A DNA stretch of 64,000 nt, from the NCBI RefSeq assembly GCF_945859705.1, contig NC_079135.1, positions 38,923,679 through 38,987,678 of the forward strand. The letters run 5' to 3'. Source of the DNA: Episyrphus balteatus. Its lineage: Eukaryota; Arthropoda; Insecta; Diptera; Syrphidae. The translations under genes were made by a program, and so were the position numbers. Position 1 is the first letter of the stretch. Each line of letters starts with the position of its first letter. Positions 54,509 through 64,000 of this stretch are shown piece by piece. The notes below the pieces were generated by a model, which was given only the letters and a program-made list of their open reading frames with translations, had not been told where the DNA came from and searched no databases.

Positions 54509-55681
54509 TTTATTTTTTTATTTATTTAATTCGTTAAATACTAACGTTACATCTTAATACTAAATTTATAAACTAAAAAAAGAAAAAAAAATATTAAATA
54601 CAATATTATAAATAGGTATGTACATTAAAATTGTGCATTAAAAAAACTTTGTTTGAAACTCTTACTCTTAAAATTAACATTAAATGAAGAAATTATAAAA
54701 TAGTATCTGTTGAAGACTGAAATCAGTTGATTTAAGGGACTATTTACACCATAATTTGTTCTGCTAAATATTGGACTTAAAATAATTTGTCTGCGTAAAT
54801 TAGCTTGACTGTAGCTGAAATTAAGACGATCCAGAGCTGATGGAGATGTTATTGACCCATTTATTAATTTTAAAATAAAACATAACTGTAAATATTGTCT
54901 ATGGCACGATAATAACGGAAGATTGATTAACCTCAATCTATTTGCGTACGGGGGAAGTGTATATCCTGGAGACCACGGGAGAAAACGTAGACAAAAACGC
55001 ATGAACCTTCTTTGGATGCTCTCAAGGCGGTCTATGTGAACTGTGTAGTATGGTGCCCATATTACACAGCCGTATTCTAGAACTGGTCTCACAAAAGACA
55101 CATAAAGTAGTTTTACGACGTAAGGATCCTGGAACTCACGAGCAAATCGTTTAATAAATCCTAAAATTCTATTTGCTTTTTTTACGATATAATTGTAGTG
55201 ATCAATGAAAGCCAGTTTTTGGTCAAGAATAATTCCGAGGTCGGAAAAGAGGGATAATTTATCCAGTGGGAATGTGTCCAACGTATAGTCATATGTCACA
55301 AAGTTCTTTTTGCGTGTAAAACACATTGTTTTACATTTGTCTAAATTTAATAAAAGACTGTTTTTATTACACCATTCTCTGAATGAATACAGATCACTTT
55401 GAAGATCTAAACAATCTCTTGTTGATGTTATTTTCTTAAAAATTTTTACATCGTCAGCGTAGATAAGTACAGATGAGTTTTTCAAAATTGAAGGCAAGTC
55501 ATTAATATATAATATAAATAACAATGGACCGAGGTGGCTACCTTGGGGAACACCAGAATTAATAAAAAATTGATCAGAAAGTTCATTTCTGAAATTCACA
55601 CTATAAGTTCTATTTCCTAAAATAAGATGAAATCCATAATAAAAACGATTCGTTAAAACCCATAGCTCTTAGTTTAAGTAT
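54509..55681 (-). mobile_element. 5'-truncated non-LTR retrotransposon fragment (jockey/I-like)
   Basis: This is a 1173-bp insertion with unrelated sequence on both sides of a continuous 11-bp array. Read on the minus strand it has the last part of a reverse-transcriptase frame, about 115 bp of 3' untranslated sequence, and an A-rich end (54509-54530 as T-rich on the plus strand) that touches the array directly. The 5' end is cut inside the reverse-transcriptase domain. The endonuclease, any first open frame and any promoter are missing. Truncation at the 5' end, an A-rich 3' end and a short target duplication are the hallmarks of target-primed reverse transcription. The clade cannot be fixed without alignment; the thumb and C-terminal sequence resemble jockey/I-type insect elements. 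Confidence 0.93.
54625..55681 (-). pseudogene. reverse transcriptase C-terminal part of a non-LTR element, frameshifted
   Basis: The 324-codon frame ending at 54625 shows reverse-transcriptase palm and thumb motifs in order. These are SGVPQGSHLGPLLFILYIND (the VPQGS region), LIYADDVKIF with the catalytic YADD, LNLDKCKTMCF, and SDLGIILDQKLAFIDH, then KKANRILGFIKR and an RP-LEYG--IW segment typical of the C-terminal connection. It would copy element RNA at a nicked chromosomal target. Upstream, to 55681, a second frame reads LKLRAMGFNESFLLWISSYF, the stretch that precedes VPQGS in such enzymes. One extra base in the T run at 55613-55615 puts the two parts in different frames, and a stop follows at once. 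Motifs N-terminal to this, including the first catalytic aspartate, are absent. The copy is therefore dead twice over, by truncation and by frameshift. No intact helper element is present in the window. Confidence 0.93.
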
Positions 55682-55688
55682 AAGATGT
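55682..55688. repeat. target-site duplication, right copy (aagatgt)
   Basis: This is the partner of 54502-54508. It lies directly beside the truncated 5' end of the minus-strand element. Confidence 0.8.
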
Positions 55689-58102
55689 CCCGAAGATGTC
55701 CCGAAGATGTCCGGAGCATGTCCCGAAGATGTCCCGAAGATGTCCCGAGCATGTCCCGAAGATGTCCCGATGTCCCGAAGATGTCCCGAAGATGTCCCGA
55801 GCATGTCCCGAAGATGTCCCGAAGATGTCCCGAAGATGTCCCGAGCATGTCCCGAAGATGTCCCGAAGATGTCCCGAAGATGTCCCGAGCATGTCCCGAA
55901 GATGTCCCGATGTCCCGAAGATGTCCCGAAGATGTCCCGAGCATGTCCCGAAGATGTCCCAAAGATGTCCCGAAGATGTCCCGAGCATGTCCCGAAGATG
56001 TCCCGAAGATGTCCCGAGCATGTCCTGAAGATGTCCCGAAGATGTCCCGAAGATGTCCCGAAGATGTCCCGAAGATGTCCCGAGAATGTCCCGAAGATGT
56101 CCCGAAGATGTCCCGAAGATGTCCCGAAGATGTCCCGAAGATGTCCCGAAGATGTCCCGAAGATGTCCCGAGCATGTCCCGAAGATGTCCCGAATATGTC
56201 CCGAAGATGTCCCGAAGATGTCCCGAAGATGTCCCGAAGATGTCCCGAAGATGTCCCGAAGATGTCCCGAAGATGTCCGGAGCATGTCCCGAAGATGTCC
56301 CGAGCATGTCCCGAAGATGTCCCGAAGATGTCCCGAGCATGTCCCGAAGATGTTCCGAGGATGTCCCGAAGATGTCCCGAGCATGTCCCGAAGATGTCCC
56401 GAGCATGTCCCGAAGATGTCCCGAAGATGTGCCGAGCATGTCCCGAAGATGTCCCGAAGATGTCCCGAAGATGTCCCGAGCATGTCCCGAAGATGTCCCG
56501 AAGATGTCCCGAAGATGTCCCGAGCATGTCCCGAAGATGTCCCGAAGATGTCCCGAGCATGTCCCGAAGATGTCCCGAAGATGTCCCGAAGATGTCCCAA
56601 AGATGTCCCGAAGATGTCCCGAAGATGTCCCGAAGATGTCCCGAAGATGTCCCGAGCATGTCCCGAAGATGTCCCGAAGATGTCCCGAAGATGTCCCGAG
56701 CATGTCCCGAAGATGTCCCGAAGATGTCCCGAAGATGTCCCGAAGATGTCCCGAAGATGTCCCGAAGATGTCCCGAAGATGTCCCGAAGATGTCCCGAGC
56801 ATGTCCCGAAGATGTCCCGAGCATGTCCCGAAGATGTCCCGAAGATGTCCCGAAGATGTCCCGAGCATGTCCCGAGCATGTCCCGAAGATGTCCCGAATA
56901 TGTCCCGAAGATGTCCCGAGCATGTCCCGAAGATGTCCCGAGCATGTCCCGAAGATGTCCGGAAGATGTCCCGAAGATTTCTCGAAGATGTCCCGAAGAT
57001 GTCCCAAGCATGTCCCGAAGATGTCCCGAAGATGTCCCGAAGATGTCCCGAAGATGTCCCGAGCATGTCCCGAAGATGTCCCGAAGATGTCCCGATTTGT
57101 CCCGAGATGTCCGAAGATTTCTCGAAGATGTCCCGAAGATGTCCCGAGCATGTCCTGAAGATGTCCCGAAGATGTCCCGATTTGTCCCGAGATGTCCGAA
57201 GATTTCTCGAAGATGTCCCGAAGATGTCCCGAGCATGTCCCGAAGATGTCCCGAAGATGTCCCGAAGATGTCCCGAGCATGTCCCGAAGATGTCCCGAAG
57301 ATGTCCCGAGCATGTCCTGAAGATGTCCCGAAGATGTCCCGATTTGTCCCGAGATGTCCGAAGATTTCTCGAAGATGTCCCGAAGATGTCCCGAGCATGT
57401 CCCGAAGATGTCCCGAAGATGTCCCGAAGATGTCCCGAGCATGTCCCGAAGATGTCCCGAAGATGTCCCGAAGATGTCCCGAGCATGTCCCGAAGATGTC
57501 CCGAAGATGTCCCGAAGATGTCCCGAGCATGTCCCGAAGATGTCCCGATGTCCCGAAGATGTCCCGAAGATGTCCCGAGCATGTCCCGAAGATGTCCCGA
57601 GCATGTCCCGAAGATGTCCCGAGCATGTCCCGAAGATGTCCCGAAGATGTCCCGAAGATGTCCCGAAGATGTCCCGAAGATGTCCCGAGCATGTCCTGAA
57701 GATGTCCCGAAGATGTCCCGAGCATGCCCCGAAGATGTCCCGAGCATGTCCCGAAGATGTCCCGAAGATGTCCCGAAGATGTCCCGAAGATGTCCCGAAG
57801 ATGTCCCGAAGATGTCCCGAGCATGTCCTGAAGATGTCCCGAAGATGTCCCGAGCATGTCCCGAAGATGTCCCGAAGATGTCCCGAGAATGTCCCGAAGA
57901 TGTCCCGAAGATGTCCCGAAGATGTCCCGAAGATGTCCGGAGCATGTCCCGAAGATGTCCCGAAGATGTCCCGAGCATGTCCCGAAGATGTCCCGAAGAT
58001 GTCCCGAAGATGTGCCGAGCATGTCCCGAAGATGTCCCGAAGATGTCCCGAAGATGTCCCGAAGATGTCCCGAAGATGTCCCGAAGAAATCCCGAAGATG
58101 TC
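55682..58102. repeat. minisatellite block 8 (B type only)
   Basis: B-type units continue from the retrotransposon to cccgaagatgtcg at 58102. No A half and no 195-bp satellite occur on this side. Irregular units include 8-bp gatgtccc (near 55770, 55910 and 57548) and three copies of gatttgtcccgagatg (at 57094, 57179 and 57341), each followed by tccgaagatttctcg. The last units are degenerate (gaagaaatccc), as expected at the edge of an array, where homogenisation is weakest. Confidence 0.95.
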
Positions 58103-60024
58103 GATTAAAGGGCTAGTTTGGGGAAGGCATTGTTCAAAATTTTGATAATATAACTTTTTAATTTTTTTTTTTTTTGATGGATTTGAAGGAAATTTATATT
58201 TTTTTTTTGCCATAGATTTTTTTATTTTTCGAAAATCAGAAAGAAAAAAATAAATTTGTGATTTTTTTCCAACTAAATTCATAGGCCTGTTCCCTGTGAA
58301 CTCATATATGTAAACCGAAACTTGTTTCGAGACTTATTTCCAAAAATTTCTGCCTCCGAATAAAAAGGTTTGGGTGCAAATATCTCAGACTTCTAAGAAA
58401 CTTTTGGTTTTCAGTTATGATTATATCTTAAACAGAGAGTTTTCTTTTGTTGTCTTTCTTTTGTATCTTCACCTCTGCCCGTAGAATACACATTTCGTTT
58501 TCTTTCATTTTTCTTCAGAGCACAGTTTTAATATGACAAAAAACGTTTTTTTTTTTCAAAAAATTTATTAAAAAATAAATCTACGTCACTGCTTTCAAAT
58601 TGGTAAATTTTAGCATAAATTTCCCACTGATAAAACCACGTTGTGTCGAATACCCATATTTTATCACAACAAACATTTTTCGCGCCTGCCCATTTTCAAC
58701 ACATTTTCCCATTTTCCAATGAGAGCAAACAAAAACAAAACAAAAAAACACATCCCAAGAAATAAAAAAATGAGAGCACGAAAAACGGCACTATATTCAA
58801 ATTGGAAAGCTAGAAAATTGTTGAAAGGAAAAGTTTTCAGTGGAGTATCGGCCACCGTCCAAAGCGTATCTCGATAACGGTAATTTAGAAAATATAGAAG
58901 AAAAGAAAAAAAATATATAAAACGGTTCTGTGAGAAGAAAAAAGAAATTTTAATAAGAAAAAAATTGTATTTTCCCTTGAAAATTTCAACAATTAATTGC
59001 AAATTATTTTGAAATCTTTTATTTCTATTTGATTTTGAGTTAAGATATCTAAGTTATTTGCAAATATGAATTGATTTTTTAAGGAAAAAAATTTCTGATT
59101 TTTTTTCTGTATTCGATTTTGTTGTCGTATATTCAGTGAAGTGAATAGAAGAAATTTTCCCACGAGAAAACCAAACCAACAAAATGAAATAAATCAAACA
59201 AAATATGAAAAGAAAAAAAAATTAATTGTGTTGAAAAATATGGAAATTATTTTTTTTTTAATTTTTTTTTTTTTAACAAATTTCGAGGAAGGGGGGTGCC
59301 CTATAAAAATCAAAGTTTACTCGTTGCACACTAGATTATATATATGGTCATCGATTTTTCAGTCAAACTTTATAGACAACCAATAAAATGAATTATCAAG
59401 GATATTTTATATATTTTTTTTTTTTTTGTTTCGACTTCATTCCCTTTTGGGAATAGGTTAAATCATAACTTCTTAACCATGCCCTAACATATACTATATC
59501 CATGCATATTTTGAGAATGAAACAAAAATTTTTGAAATGAAAAAAAAAAAAATTGTGTGTGTACCCATTCGAAGTTGGGCAGGAGGAGCAACGACAACGA
59601 AGGACCCAACTCAACTCGGCATTGAAATCCATAATTTATGTTGGTCTTTTTTTTTATTTTTCTTCTCTTTCGTGTGCGTCCTCTCCTGCTGCTGGCCTTA
59701 TTCGTCTTATTCTTTTGCCCTACAAATGATGGATTACCTGAAATCTATTCCTTTGTGAATCCATGGTATTTTACATGCAGGTGTAACCACCCGTCTATCA
59801 CCTATAGCCAAACCCTTAATTTGGTGATGAATCGAGTTTACAAAACTTCAGACAGTTCGAAGGAGGGGGGGCCGAAAAAAGGACCCTCGTTCGATTTTAT
59901 TGTCATATTTTGTTCTAATACCTATTATTTGGGAAAAATTTCTAAGAAATAGGTGGGAGGAATTATACCTCACCTTTTTCACCTGCTATCTATTTCAAGT
60001 ATAATTATCTAAAGAAAATTCAAC
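58103..60024. other. AT-rich unique DNA, no gene recognised
   Basis: Sequence directly right of the repeat arrays, with many A and T runs of 8-14 bases. Short open frames of 70-110 codons occur on both strands, but all are low-complexity Lys/Asn/Phe-rich and none shows a domain I know. TATA-like words occur (tatataaaa near 58912, tataaaaa at 59302, tatatata at 59337 with tcagtc at 59360), but no coding exon follows them. I see no RNA gene here. Confidence 0.6.
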
Positions 60025-60039
60025 TCGTCGTCGTCGTCG
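60025..60039. repeat. (TCG)5 microsatellite
   Basis: Five perfect tcg triplets in a row in otherwise AT-rich sequence. Confidence 0.9.
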
Positions 60040-62495
60040 TGGTTGGAAGAAAGAAAGGGAATAGAAAGGATACACACAAAAACAACAACGCTAACGACTG
60101 CCACTTACACAATATACAATGGAACACAATATACAAAAAGTCCTTATACACACTATTCGATATTTCCTTCATTTCATTTCCAACGCCTTTTCTTCCGACT
60201 ACTCTACATTACTCTCTATGACACACAAATACAGACCTATTTTTCGTATGTATGTCACTAACAAGCCCAAAATGAAGTACACACAGAGAGAGGAAACGCA
60301 AAAAGGAATATCAGAAGAACACAAATAAAAACACAACAACAACAAAAATAACCATTATAAGGACATGGGAATAAGTGAAACCTGAAAGATCCTATCATTT
60401 CCGGAATTTGTTATTCTTTTTTTTACCCCCTCAATTCCCTTCCAATGAGTGGTTTGTTCGTCTGCTTTTGTACAAACGCACGATTTTAGAAAATGTGAAA
60501 ATGTCAAAATAAATGAAAATTATAATGAGTTTTGCGCTTTGTGATTTGCGTTTTGCCACAAACTATGCAAAATTGTGCTTTGTAATTACTAATTATAATC
60601 AATTGGTCAATTACATGTATCCAATTTAGGAGACCACCCATTGAGGGTGAATTAAATGATATTTTTCGTCGAGACGAGCTTGGCTTTACAAAAAAAGGGG
60701 TACCTTCTCTTATTCTGTTTAATTCTTCAGGGATTTTGTCATATACAATTTCCACTGATTTTTTTGATTTATGATTTTTTAATTTTAATTAAATTTATAA
60801 TTAAAAAGTGTTTTTTAATTTTAATTTTAATTTTTAATTTTAGTGGGAAATTATTGATTGTAAAGAAAATTTATTGTGAAAAATTGTGCAAAACTTGTAA
60901 AGATTCATAAAAAAAAAAATTAAATTTACAATCGACAACGGAAAGAAAATTCTCGATACGAATACAAGTGTGAAAGGAATGTGTTAAAATAGTCTTGTTT
61001 ACTATTTAATTCGAGAAATTAAAAAATTATATAAAAAATAGTTCCAATTATTATTTCTGTAAAGAAGTTCGAAAAAAAATGTTCTGCATCATGAAGAAAT
61101 TAAAGTGTAGTGATAAATTGTTAGATAAAAATAAAAATAATAATTTTATTTGATTTTTGTACTAAAATTAAATTTAAAATTAAAATTCTTACATAAAAAA
61201 AATATATATAAGCAATCAATTAAATTTTTTGTTTAGTGAAGTGATTAATTTGTAAAAAAAAAAAGAAAAATATGTAAAAAAGAAAACATTAATTCTATTG
61301 CTTATACTCTCTCTATTTAAATATATAAGTTCCTCTTGAATATAAACCATAAAATAAAAACAAACTTCTACTATTACTACTTCTACAAATAAAACATAAC
61401 ACATACACGCGTACACACTCTTGAAGCCGTCTTAATCTTACATTGGATTTGAATAAATTTATTACATTTTGCCACGGAATCGGTAAGTGTTTAAATCTTT
61501 TTTTGTACCTATTTTTTTTTTTTTTTTTTTGTATTTAGAAATTGAAATAAAATTAGAATTTTTATTTGTGATTTTTCACTTTAATTTTTGCAAAATATTA
61601 TTGAAAAGCAAAATTATTTGCAATAACTGCCAACATAAATTGAAGAAAAGCTATATTGAGTTTGGTTTTTCGTCTTCATTAGGGTAGTACATTGTTTATT
61701 ATTGTTTGGGAAACGATTGGCAAATGAGCAAAAGAAAAAAAAAACAAGAGTGAAATTATTGTTTGAGGAAGTTTATAAATTCGTTGATTGAAAAATTTAT
61801 TTGTTAAAGTAAAATAATATTATGTACCTACTTCTCATCACGAGTACTTTTTTTCACTTGTAACTTTTTTTTTAAATTAAGTTGTTATATTTGACAGATG
61901 TCAAAAATCTATTAAATTGAAATGTCATCGATCCCGAGTTTTTTCATAGTGGAAAAGTTATTGTTGTTATGTCATACTTTGATTTTAATATAATTTTGGC
62001 GACTTTAAGAAAAAGTTCAGTTTTGAAAACTGTTACTGGAGGCATCTTGAAAGCGCTGAGTTCACTGAACCGAATTTGGCAGTTATGTAAATGAAAGCAA
62101 GTAGATTTGAAGAAAGTAGTATGCGATCAACAACAATTTTGAAGAAAATAATAAAATTTTTTGTTAACAAAAAAAATTATTTGGTTGAATAAAATACCTA
62201 TTTGAGAAAAAAATGTGAAATCAAGAAAACACACATAACAGAGAATGACGACGAATAGGTACATTAAGAGCATTATTGCGCTAAAAAACCTAAAAGATCT
62301 TACAATAATAAAAACAAAAAAAAAAGGAAGCATAGATTTTGGGTAGATCCATTTTTAGAAATCACTTCCTCCTGAGAAAGTTTCAAGTCACTCATTTTAT
62401 AGAACTAAACAAATAATATTCTTTTAATTTAAAGCAACTGGCTGATAATTGTTGTTATAATTTGATATTTCAAATAATAAATGACAGTTTTGTTT
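60040..62495. other. AT-rich unique DNA, no gene recognised
   Basis: No domain-bearing frame is visible on either strand. Long stretches are built of A, T and short ttaatttt words (60770-60850, 61120-61210). A consensus splice donor gtaagt lies at 61483, and a polypyrimidine tract plus tttag ends at 61538. A near-palindrome tttgacagatgtcaaa lies at 61890-61905. Words tacct/aggta (61506, 61823, 62195, 62256) recur, a bias seen in several insect genomes. Confidence 0.55.
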
Positions 62496-62637
62496 GCGAT
62501 AAAGTATGCTATGAAAAGTATGCGATAAAGCATGCTTTTTATCGCATACTATTAAATTATAGCAGCTATATTGGTCTCCACTTGCGATAATGAAAGCATG
62601 CTTTAAAGCTTGCGTTCAATTTAACGCTAGTGGAGAC
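62496..62637. repeat. cluster of palindromes with gcgataaag(t/c)atgct motif
   Basis: gcgataaagtatgct (62496) is followed by gcgataaagcatgct (62522). The stretch 62517-62550 is a 34-nt near-perfect palindrome with a 2-nt asymmetry. An exact 12-bp palindrome aaagcatgcttt lies at 62593-62604. The arms gtctccact (62574-62582) and agtggagac (62629-62637) are exact inverted repeats that enclose it. This could be a small hairpin-forming element or a remnant of a miniature inverted-repeat transposon. No target duplication is evident to me. Confidence 0.7.
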
Positions 62638-63292
62638 TGCATGTTAGAAAGATAAGCTAAGCCGCGAAATAATTTATGTTTTAATTTTTTTTTGTATTAT
62701 AGGTTTTGAAAGGCGCCTCAATAATTGCATTCGATACTTAACTTAAGTTTGCGGTAAGATTTGAGCCCTTTTTATTTAAAATTAGTTAAGAAAAAAAAAT
62801 ATTGCAACTGCCTTAAAACTTAAAGCAGTAAAAGAATAATTACATAAAATAGTACGCATACGCCCTAGTGTACGATATTACTACTTTATATTTCTTAATA
62901 ATTTTGTATACGAAAAAATATTTTTGATGATCAAACTTTTGTATTTACATATTTTGATTTACTCCCTGAAGGTTTTATCTCAATCTTTGATTTTCGAGAT
63001 AAGAAAATCTGAACATATACTCCTGAAATCTACAAAAAACTAACTTTTATCGAGTTTTCTTTTGAAGGCTTTTTTTTTTTGCTATAAATATAGGTACCTA
63101 ATCTACGATTAGGTTGAGTTATACATTCGAAAAAAATTGAACTTGAGATAACGATCCAATATGACAATACAATGACAAAAAATTTCTTATTAATTTGGTC
63201 GCAAATTTTGTCTGTTTAATTTTTATCTGACTCTATCTGAGCTAAATGGTAAATGGTTTGAAATAAACACTTTCATCCATTTGAATAATTTT
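62638..63292. other. AT-rich unique DNA, nothing recognised
   Basis: No reading frame of note and no known motif. A taggtaccta word occurs near 63092. Confidence 0.55.
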
Positions 63293-63336
63293 TCTGGAAT
63301 AAATATTAAAAACTTCTGGAATAAATATTAAAAACT
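63293..63336. repeat. 22-bp tandem duplication
   Basis: Two exact neighbouring copies of a 22-bp unit that begins tctggaataaat, at 63293-63314 and 63315-63336. Confidence 0.93.
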
Positions 63337-63466
63337 TTGTGAAATATTGTCGAAAGATTGATTTTGAAATATTAAAAAAAATTTTCGTTCGATGTGTTGT
63401 AGGCTAGTTATTAAGTCATTGCTACTATTGTGCCGAAAATGTTAATTTTACTAACAAAAAACATTA

Positions 63467-63489
63467 ACTTAACAACATTTTTGTTAAGT
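63467..63489. repeat. short hairpin in gttaa-rich sequence
   Basis: acttaacaa (63467-63475) and ttgttaagt (63481-63489) are exact inverted repeats around a 5-nt loop. They lie in a stretch (63438-63500) rich in gttaa and ttaac words. Confidence 0.75.
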
Positions 63490-63678
63490 TTTGTTAAATT
63501 TTAAATTTATAATTTGTTTTTTGTTGTACTTAAGAAAAAAATAAAAAAAAAAAAAAAAATCATGTGTGCAATTCACACTTGGTAGAAGTGAAACCTTAAA
63601 AAATCATTTTCTTGCAAAAAAAATTAAAAAAGTCTACCTTTTTTTTTATTCTATCACCTTTGAATCCACCCACCAATA

Positions 63679-63960
63679 ATAAATTTTATATCACCCGAAA
63701 GCTTATTATTTCAGCTCAAAATACTTATATCGACCATGTCTATACAACATCTACAAACAGCGCGCTAGAATTTTTTGAACCCAACCAATTTTTTCATCAA
63801 AAAAGTACAAAAATCAATCTTTTTTCTCTCATCAAATCTATTTTTTTAAATGACAACCTATGATAAATTTTATATCATCTGAAAGCTTATTTCAATTTTT
63901 ATATGACGTATCAATCATATTTCTACCATGCCTACAAAAAAAGTAAGAATTTTTTAAAGA
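63679..63960. repeat. diverged direct repeat, offset about 184 bp
   Basis: ataaattttatatca..gaaagcttatt at 63679 recurs at 63863 with two mismatches in 29 bases. Later matches are accatgtcta and accatgccta, and agaatttttt in both. The second copy has suffered indels. The repeat may continue beyond the right edge of the window, so this could be the first units of another, older tandem array. Confidence 0.6.
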
Positions 63961-64000
63961 CAACTATGTCGAAATTTGAAACTTAGATTACGGTAATTCC

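Larger units (their letters stand above)
53345..55910. repeat. 852-bp array duplication, second copy split by the retrotransposon
   Basis: The sequence from about 53345 recurs 852 bp to the right up to 54508. After the inserted element it resumes in register at 55682. Shared rare variants, in order, are atttctcg (53378 and 54230), cccaaag, the pair of gaaggtg units and gaatatg (53605 and 54457), then ccggagcatg (gagcatg at 53682 and 55714) and two 8-bp units gatgtccc 140 bp apart. The offset 852 equals 78 x 11 minus two 3-bp deletions. Only a few substitutions separate the copies, for example gaagctg near 54414. Confidence 0.85.

Noticed and set aside
25599..58102. Telomeric repeat
   Set aside because: The unit is neither ttagg nor any telomere motif known to me, and the array is flanked by unique DNA on the right.
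55610..58282. Minus-strand frame of 890 codons that seems to fuse a Lys-rich start, a repeat and reverse-transcriptase sequence
   Set aside because: The start is translated AT-rich unique DNA, the middle is block 8, and the end is the truncated retroelement before its frameshift. The fusion is a by-product of the insertion.
58641..59002. Small open frames on both strands (78 and 112 codons)
   Set aside because: Low-complexity Lys- or Phe-rich translations of AT-rich DNA overlapping each other; no domain, no clear start context.
59537..59952. Frames of 73 and 104 codons with a hydrophobic Phe/Leu stretch
   Set aside because: The hydrophobic part comes from a T-rich tract. The two frames overlap in different phases and neither shows family features.
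63612..63863. 83-codon frame near the right end
   Set aside because: It spans the diverged direct repeat, has no recognisable motif, and starts in a poly-A region.
58103..64000. tRNA, rRNA or snRNA genes
   Set aside because: Reading both strands I found no A/B-box pair with a cloverleaf and no rRNA or snRNA signature. A tRNAscan-SE and Rfam search would be decisive.

Overview
The window is nuclear DNA of a multicellular animal, most likely an insect. Three things point there: very AT-rich unique sequence at the right end, a 5'-truncated jockey/I-like non-LTR retrotransposon inserted tail-first, and about 58 kb of two interlocked tandem-repeat families. I see no rRNA, tRNA or intact protein gene, and nothing of bacterial type. 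The long open frames that cover the repeats on both strands come from repeat units that lack stop codons; I do not read them as genes.

Layout. 1-25598 is an uninterrupted array of a 195-bp satellite (about 30% G+C). It contains shortened (130 bp) and lengthened (272/273 bp) monomers and local higher-order repeats. From 25599 to 54508 the satellite alternates with seven blocks of an unrelated GC-rich 11-bp minisatellite. Every block sits at the same point of the 195-bp monomer, inside the imperfect palindrome ctcgttaaccgag, and has lost the same 8 bp. The six satellite spacers are therefore n x 195 - 8 bp long (967, 1162, 1357 bp; one has a further 16-bp deletion). Every block has the same polarity: an A half (GGACATGTCCC / AGGCATGTCCC units) on the left and a B half (GAAGATGTCCC / GAGCATGTCCC units) on the right. 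The composite of satellite plus minisatellite was thus amplified as one unit. Blocks 4 and 7 then expanded in the B half to 4.5 and 9.9 kb.

At 54509-55681 a dead 3' fragment of a non-LTR reverse transcriptase lies on the minus strand within the B-type array, with an A-rich tail and a 7-bp target-site duplication. The array continues to 58102. From 58103 to 64000 the DNA is AT-rich, apparently unique and without a recognisable gene. It holds a cluster of palindromes near 62.5 kb and a few small repeats. The change at 58102 looks like the edge of a heterochromatic array against unique DNA.

Most noteworthy: the A-type unit is a perfect match to the p53-family half-site consensus RRRCWWGYYY, repeated every 11 bp for 0.55-1.1 kb in each of seven blocks. 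The B-type GAAGATG unit destroys the invariant core C, while the interspersed GAGCATG unit keeps the match. Whether this is functional or a by-product of a palindromic repeat cannot be decided from sequence alone.
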